Origin: Allomuricauda sp. ARW1Y1
GTDB taxonomy: Bacteria > Bacteroidota > Bacteroidia > Flavobacteriales > Flavobacteriaceae
Length of the DNA: 64,000 nt
Reading direction: 5' to 3'
Assembly: GCF_013407935.1 (NCBI RefSeq)
Contig: NZ_JACBZU010000006.1
Span: 1-64,000 of the forward strand
The notes under the pieces were generated by a model. The model made no database searches. It was not told the origin of the DNA and worked only from the letters and a program-made list of their open reading frames with translations. Position numbers and translations under genes: made by a program. This document shows, one piece after another, positions 59,191-64,000 of the stretch. Within the stretch, counting starts at the first letter, position 1; the number at the start of each line of letters is the position of its first letter.

Positions 59191-60633
59191 AAGCCATTTG
59201 GATAAAAATCCCGTAACGTCCTCAGATATATTAAAGCGGTATAAAATCCCCACATACATCAGCACCACCAAAAAAGACTTGAATGCAATGTTCAGAATGG
59301 GATGGAACTGGAACTGGACCAAATCAAACAATACGGCCAACAAAACCAAAGTGGCAAATACCTTAAAGGTAGCCGAAGTAAAAGGCAAAATACCAAATTT
59401 CATTTTCACAAAAACCACCTTTACCGTATTAAAAATAAAAATGGAGATAAAACTGGCAGCCGCTGCGCCTTCCAGGCCCCATTTGGGAATCAACAGATAA
59501 TTCAGGAAAATGGTCAGTGCCGCCAAACAGACCCCAAAGACTAGTACCGTTTTGTAATACTGTGAATTGTATAAAATAGAATTGATATTGCCCAACAGGG
59601 AGTCCATCACCTTGGCCAACCCGATCAAAAACACAATCGTAAAGCCGTTTCGATAATTTTCGGGCAACATCAAATACAAATCGTTCAGATTTAGAATGAT
59701 GAGTACAAACAAAATACCCGATGCAATAAAAAGCGTCAGCGATGTTTTTTTATACAAATTATCCAATCCCACACTGTTTTGGGTATTGAGCAATTCGGCC
59801 GTAAGTGGATAGGTAATCTGGTGCATGGCCCGTGATGGCACAATAATCACCGTAGCGATGTAAACCGATACCCCATAATAGGCCACATTCTCTATGCTAA
59901 TGAACTGATTGAGCATCACCTTATCGATCTCCAACAAAATCAAGGCGGCCGAACCTCCTAAAATAATCAGGAAAGAATAGGACAAAATTTCTTTGGTATA
60001 TGGTGGAAATGTAAAAACCAATCGGGGCATTCGCAGTCGGAATGCATACAGTTTGATGATAAGAGTCCGTAACAGATAGAGTCCCACCAAGCATTTAAAA
60101 AACAGGTCCAGCGAAATCAATTCAAAATAGAAGAGAATCAATAATATGGAAACTCCAATACGGGCAAACACCTCCTTCATAAAATTCCCGAAAACCGATT
60201 TGAGATGTACCTTGGCCCACGAATAAAATACCTCAAAATAGCCCATCGCCAGCCCTACAAAGAACACATACCAAAGGTAATCCTTCACCATGGGGTTTAC
60301 TTGGGACACCCAATTCCCGATAGGTTCGTACCATATCAGTCCAATGAGGGCCACAGGCAGTATTCCCAACAACGGAATCAACAGCATCAAAGTAAAGAAC
60401 CCATCCTTTTCCGTTTCCAAGTGATTACTGTAATACTTCACCATCGTATTGTGCACCCCGAAAGCCATCAAAGGCATCAAAATAGCACCTGAGGCCAAAA
60501 TGAAGGTAACCAGTCCATAATATTCATCTGGAAGGATTTTCGTGTACAAAAACAAGGTGTTGATGGCTCCAAAAAAGAACCCCAAATAGGTCACCACCGT
60601 ATTTTGTATGGATTGTTTTAGTACAACGCCCAT
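59173..60633 (-). CDS. polysaccharide flippase (Wzx/MATE-like)
   Basis: 486 residues with about 12-14 hydrophobic spans across the whole length and basic loops, matching the PST/MVF polysaccharide-export superfamily. TVVTYLGFFFGAINTLFLYTKILP at the N-terminus and YGVSVYIATVIIVPSRAMHQITYPL (about 250) are typical. It would flip lipid-linked glycans across the inner membrane. Its ATG overlaps the GT4 stop (TAATG), so it is translated with that gene. Its own stop lies in the terminator stem. Confidence 0.9.
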   Translation of the reverse strand: MGVVLKQSIQNTVVTYLGFFFGAINTLFLYTKILPDEYYGLVTFILASGAILMPLMAFGVHNTMVKYYSNHLETEKDGFFTLMLLIPLLGILPVALIGLIWYEPIGNWVSQVNPMVKDYLWYVFFVGLAMGYFEVFYSWAKVHLKSVFGNFMKEVFARIGVSILLILFYFELISLDLFFKCLVGLYLLRTLIIKLYAFRLRMPRLVFTFPPYTKEILSYSFLIILGGSAALILLEIDKVMLNQFISIENVAYYGVSVYIATVIIVPSRAMHQITYPLTAELLNTQNSVGLDNLYKKTSLTLFIASGILFVLIILNLNDLYLMLPENYRNGFTIVFLIGLAKVMDSLLGNINSILYNSQYYKTVLVFGVCLAALTIFLNYLLIPKWGLEGAAAASFISIFIFNTVKVVFVKMKFGILPFTSATFKVFATLVLLAVLFDLVQFQFHPILNIAFKSFLVVLMYVGILYRFNISEDVTGFLSKWLKKNTP

Positions 60634-61901
60634 TAGATAAATTTAGCCAAAGATTCCGTTAACGCCCTTCGGTGGTAGTGCTCCACTCCTACTGAGTCAC
60701 AGTTCAAATTCCCTTTTTCATATTTTTGAAATGCCTCCAAAACTACACGTTTTAAGGACGCTACATCCTGGTGCAGGCACATATGCCCAGCTTGGTGCTC
60801 CTCTACCATATTACCAGCTTCCCATCCTTTGGGCCCGATGGCCAAAATAGGACGCTTGGTGTTCAGGTATTCAAATAACTTGCCCGGAATAATGCCCCGG
60901 GTCTCTTCGGAATCGATTTCCAAAAGCAATAATAATTGTGATTTTTGCTGGGTTTCCAAAACTTTATCATGCGAAAGATACCCCATCTGTCGTACGCAAT
61001 CCATAAGCCCAAAATCTTCAATGGATTGCAGCACTTCCTCCCCCACTACTCCAGCCAATTGTATCTTGAGTGACTTTTTGAAGCTTTCGTTTTCGGCAAT
61101 CAATTCCTGTAACGCTTGCCACAACCCCAAGGGATTTCTACCGGTCAACAACGAACCTATATGGGAAACGGTGAAATCGGTATCCAGTTCCATGGGCTGC
61201 AGTTCATCATCAAAACCATTGGTAATGACCTTAATGGGTTTGGGCGTTATGGCTTCAAATTCTGATTTTGTGGTATTACTGGTCACCACAATTTTATCCG
61301 CTTTCACCAATACGGACCTTTCAAGGGCTTCGTGTTTTAAGCGGGATGATTCGGTCAATCGTAGCTTTTTGTGATATCCAATCGAAGTCCACGGATCTCG
61401 AAAATCCGCAATCCATTGAATGTTGTATTTCTTTTTGAGTCCCAGTCCGATCAAATGCAGACTGTGTGGTGGTCCCGTAGTAATGATGGTCTCAATACCC
61501 TCGTCCGCAATCACCTTGGCCAAATAGGAAATGGATGGTTTTACCCAAAGTTTGCGAGCGTCCGGAATGAAAAAGTTCCCCCGAATCCACAACAGGAGCT
61601 TTTCCATAAAGGAAGGATTCTTTTCCTTGATGATTCCAGCACTGATGGTCTCGGTCTTTTTTTTGGATAACAGCGAAGCCCACCCATAGGGCTCTTTGAT
61701 GGGCTGTTTCAGAATTTTGATGTCCGCTGGAACCTCATCTACCAATTTGTCATCCACCAATGGATAACTTGGATTTTCAGGAACATACACGATGGGCTGG
61801 ATACCGAAATCTGGGAGGTATTTGGTGAACTTTAGCCAACGCTGTACCCCTGGTCCCCCTGCTGGTGGCCAATAGTACGCTATGACCAACACGTTACGCA
61901 T
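60633..61901 (-). CDS. GT4-type glycosyltransferase
   Basis: 422 residues from the ATG at 61901, giving MRNVLVIAYYWPPAGGPGVQRWLKF, the usual N-terminus for this branch; the frame is open further upstream. The GT-B fold has an N-terminal domain (WIADFRDPWTSIGY at about 163) and a C-terminal nucleotide-sugar site (PGKLFEYLNTKRPILAIGP, about 350). It probably adds a sugar in capsule or O-antigen synthesis. Its start overlaps the end of the YfhO gene by eight bases and its stop overlaps the flippase start, so all three are coupled. Confidence 0.9.
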   Translation of the reverse strand: MRNVLVIAYYWPPAGGPGVQRWLKFTKYLPDFGIQPIVYVPENPSYPLVDDKLVDEVPADIKILKQPIKEPYGWASLLSKKKTETISAGIIKEKNPSFMEKLLLWIRGNFFIPDARKLWVKPSISYLAKVIADEGIETIITTGPPHSLHLIGLGLKKKYNIQWIADFRDPWTSIGYHKKLRLTESSRLKHEALERSVLVKADKIVVTSNTTKSEFEAITPKPIKVITNGFDDELQPMELDTDFTVSHIGSLLTGRNPLGLWQALQELIAENESFKKSLKIQLAGVVGEEVLQSIEDFGLMDCVRQMGYLSHDKVLETQQKSQLLLLLEIDSEETRGIIPGKLFEYLNTKRPILAIGPKGWEAGNMVEEHQAGHMCLHQDVASLKRVVLEAFQKYEKGNLNCDSVGVEHYHRRALTESLAKFI

Positions 61902-64000
61902 CTGACTTTTCCTTTTTTCTGCGGAACAGGGTGAAACCAAGTCCCCCAACAATAATCAGACCGAGCAATGCATTCGCAGCCAGCGTAATTTGGCTTCCTG
62001 TTTCCACCACTTCGGGCTCAAACCTGAACTCGATGTTATGCTGACCTGCTGGAACCTTCATGCCGCGAAGGGCATAATCCACGCGATAATGCTCCTGTGG
62101 CGCACCATCTATAAACGCTTGCCAACCCGAAGGATAATGCATTTCGGAAAAGACCGCAAAACCATCATTTGGGTTGTTGGTGGCATAGGTAATATTGTTC
62201 GGGCGATAATCCACCAAATCGATACGGGCAGAAGAATCCACTGAATACCGAAGTTTGGTCAATTCGGGATATTCCGAAGTATTCACCACGGCCTGCGTTT
62301 TGGAATTGAAATCTTTTAGCTTCAGAATTTCTTCGTTGGCGGAAGAAACCGGTATCAATTGGTCCACAAACCATGCATTGCCGTTGGCATCGGGGTTAAC
62401 AGCGGGATAGCTGTTTCCCTCCTCATCTTGCTGAATGATGTATTTGACGTTCAGCATGTTCAACACCTGAAGGTTGTTCTGATACAAATGATACTCGAAC
62501 AAATTTTGCAGCGCCCTTGGTTTGGCGGCATGATAGCCTCCAATGGATTTATGGAAATAGGATGTACGCGCCCCATTAATACCTTCTTGTGGGTCGAACA
62601 CCCGGTAAATGGAATCGTCCTGCTGGATCATTTGGTCGATTTGATTGGCCTGGAATGGTTGGTTGACCTGTCGCTGGCGTACAAAATCCCCCTCATTCAC
62701 ATACCTCAGGTCCACACCTACCAAATCAAAAAGAATCAAGGCGCCCAAGGCAAAAACCAGTATATTTTTATTGATTTTATCTTTGATAAAGAACCAAAGT
62801 ACCGCCGCGGCCAATGCCACATAAATAATGGAACGGATGGTGTCGTTGATGTATACCGCTTCGCGATCCCGCTGGATCATGGTCATCAATTCGTCGCCAA
62901 AGTATCCGCGATAGGTTTCATCACGGAGTCCTTCAAAATCAAAGAAACCTTTGAGCAAGAAAATCAGAATACCAAGTCCCAAGGAAATAAAGAAGCTCAG
63001 TTTTAAAGCTTTTAGCTTTTCTTTTTTATCAACGGAAGATTTGAACAACTCGCGAATCCCCAAAATTCCCAAAACGGGCAAACAAAGTTCCAATACCACT
63101 TGAATCGAAGAAACCGCCCTGAATTTATTGTACAACGGGAAATAGTCAATCATAAAATTGGTGAGCAACGGAAAATTTTTACCCCAGGAAAGTAATAGCG
63201 ATAAAATGGCGCCTGTCAACAACCACCATTTCTTTTTACCATCCACCAAGAAAGCACCCAAAACAAATAGGAAAAATACAATGGCACCCACATAGGCCGG
63301 TGCTGCCACGATGGGCTGGTCGCCCCAATACAAGGGCAGTCCACTGGAAAATTCCAGTGCTTTAGAAGGTGATAGCCCTTGGTCGGTCAAATACTCATAT
63401 GCCTTGGAATCACGCCCTAAATTCTCATTGCCCGACCCGCCGAACAAGCGAGGGGCAAACAAATTGAGCGACTCGGCGATTCCATAGCTGTATTGGGTAA
63501 TGTATTCGTAATCCAACCCGGTGGACACGGCTTTTTCGCTCCCATCCGGATTAATGGTGAGTTCCGATGTGCCCCGAGTACTCCAATCGGCATATTCTTT
63601 GGTTGCCATCAGACTGGTCGCATTCGTGAAAATGGATAGGGCCACGGCCAGTATCAAAATGCCCACGGAGACAAAAAAGTGCTTTAATTCCTTTTCCTTG
63701 ATGGCATAAATCAGATAAACAAGGCCCATTACCAACACCAAAAGCATAAAATAATAGGTCATTTGGTAGTGGTTGGCACTGATTTCCAATGCCATGGCCA
63801 AGGCCGTCAAAATAAAACCGAGGATATATTTTTTTCGGAAAACGAGGACAATCCCCCCTAAAACCATCGGAATATAGCCCAGTGCATGTGCCTTGGCATT
63901 ATGGCCCACTCCAAGAATAATGATCAAGTAGGTGGAAAAACCAAAGGCTACGGCACCCAAAGCTGCCAATCGAAAATCGACCTTCAAGCACAACAATAGG
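61894..64000 (-). CDS. YfhO family membrane protein (partial, 5' end outside window)
   Basis: The last 702 residues or so of a larger protein (YfhO types are usually about 800-850). About twelve hydrophobic spans precede a periplasmic-looking region (about 420-640 of the visible part) and one terminal span (LLGLIIVGGLGFTLF) with a basic end (RRKKEKSDA). The first TTG-type codons at the edge are not a real start, because the frame is open to base 64000. YfhO proteins are polytopic glycosyltransferase-like (GT-C-type) membrane proteins involved in glycosylation of lipid or wall polymers. It heads the visible part of the GT4-flippase operon. Confidence 0.85.
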   Translation of the reverse strand, partial: LLLCLKVDFRLAALGAVAFGFSTYLIIILGVGHNAKAHALGYIPMVLGGIVLVFRKKYILGFILTALAMALEISANHYQMTYYFMLLVLVMGLVYLIYAIKEKELKHFFVSVGILILAVALSIFTNATSLMATKEYADWSTRGTSELTINPDGSEKAVSTGLDYEYITQYSYGIAESLNLFAPRLFGGSGNENLGRDSKAYEYLTDQGLSPSKALEFSSGLPLYWGDQPIVAAPAYVGAIVFFLFVLGAFLVDGKKKWWLLTGAILSLLLSWGKNFPLLTNFMIDYFPLYNKFRAVSSIQVVLELCLPVLGILGIRELFKSSVDKKEKLKALKLSFFISLGLGILIFLLKGFFDFEGLRDETYRGYFGDELMTMIQRDREAVYINDTIRSIIYVALAAAVLWFFIKDKINKNILVFALGALILFDLVGVDLRYVNEGDFVRQRQVNQPFQANQIDQMIQQDDSIYRVFDPQEGINGARTSYFHKSIGGYHAAKPRALQNLFEYHLYQNNLQVLNMLNVKYIIQQDEEGNSYPAVNPDANGNAWFVDQLIPVSSANEEILKLKDFNSKTQAVVNTSEYPELTKLRYSVDSSARIDLVDYRPNNITYATNNPNDGFAVFSEMHYPSGWQAFIDGAPQEHYRVDYALRGMKVPAGQHNIEFRFEPEVVETGSQITLAANALLGLIIVGGLGFTLFRRKKEKSDA

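Noticed and set aside
1-64000. tRNA, rRNA or large mobile elements
   Set aside because: All longer gaps were read for cloverleaf ends, rRNA cores, transposase motifs and inverted terminal repeats with target duplications; none was convincing by eye.
63930-64000. TTG near 63996 as the start of the YfhO-like gene
   Set aside because: The frame is open to the last base and the product would be about 100 residues short of the usual family length, so the real start is outside the window.

Overview
The window looks like chromosomal core DNA from a marine member of the Flavobacteriaceae (Bacteroidota), plausibly the Muricauda/Flagellimonas-Maribacter branch; the genus is inference. Pointers are a type IX secretion (T9SS) locus with a PorP/SprF-family protein and a gliding-motility-type C-terminal sorting domain, flavobacterial families (DUF6146, DUF6787, BatA, TIGR02757), lipoproteins with a free Cys at the end of the signal peptide, starts without clear Shine-Dalgarno sequences, and many copies of the Bacteroidota -7 promoter element TAnnTTTG, several with a TTTG or TTG about 20 bases upstream. 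I see no rRNA, tRNA, CRISPR array, transposase or prophage.

Layout. 1-7.2 kb: end of an unidentified gene, proline dehydrogenase, aroB, a small acidic protein, a DinB protein, an Lrp/AsnC regulator, an M14 carboxypeptidase, then an HTH regulator translationally coupled to a small lipoprotein behind an intergenic region full of TACA-nn-TGTA dyads, and a fatty acid hydroxylase. 7.2-16.2 kb: topoisomerase IV (parE-parC), a repeat-rich lipoprotein, an EamA transporter, ychF, an unlisted 42-residue membrane protein and a 2x[4Fe-4S] ferredoxin. 16.2-21.2 kb: a LuxC-type acyl-CoA reductase divergent from the ferredoxin, serC-serA, and DUF937, DUF6146 and DUF6787 proteins. 21.2-24.6 kb: a three-gene outer-membrane uptake unit (His-rich small protein, TonB-dependent receptor, acidic lipoprotein). 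24.6-35.4 kb: folE, msrA, a LolD-type ATPase with a TIGR02757 gene, lipoproteins, a Gfo/Idh/MocA oxidoreductase, an imelysin-like/di-haem peroxidase fusion, a PhoX-like lipoprotein with a collagen-like linker, and an S10 carboxypeptidase.

35.5-50 kb: SGNH hydrolase, a GT2 enzyme, a BatA protein overlapping a dihydroorotase-like protein that lacks the metal ligands, an esterase, an MBL-fold hydrolase, bcp, an endonuclease III without its Fe-S cysteines, a sigma-70 factor followed by an unlisted 47-residue protein, and uvrA. 50-59 kb: the T9SS locus, consisting of a 1499-residue protein with ten about 133-residue repeats and a type B sorting domain, its PorP/SprF partner and an OmpA/PD40/TPR protein, followed by an Arg/Ser-rich exported protein. 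Upstream lies a threefold direct repeat spaced exactly 21 bp. 59-64 kb: a surface polysaccharide operon on the minus strand (YfhO-like membrane protein cut by the window edge, GT4, flippase), whose genes overlap.

The least explained parts are the two tiny conserved-looking ORFs (15640-15768 and 46182-46325), the dyad array before the HTH gene, the 21-bp repeats before the T9SS locus, the basic protein behind that locus, and a scattered REP-like repeat family. No feature proves a new system; these are the best candidates.
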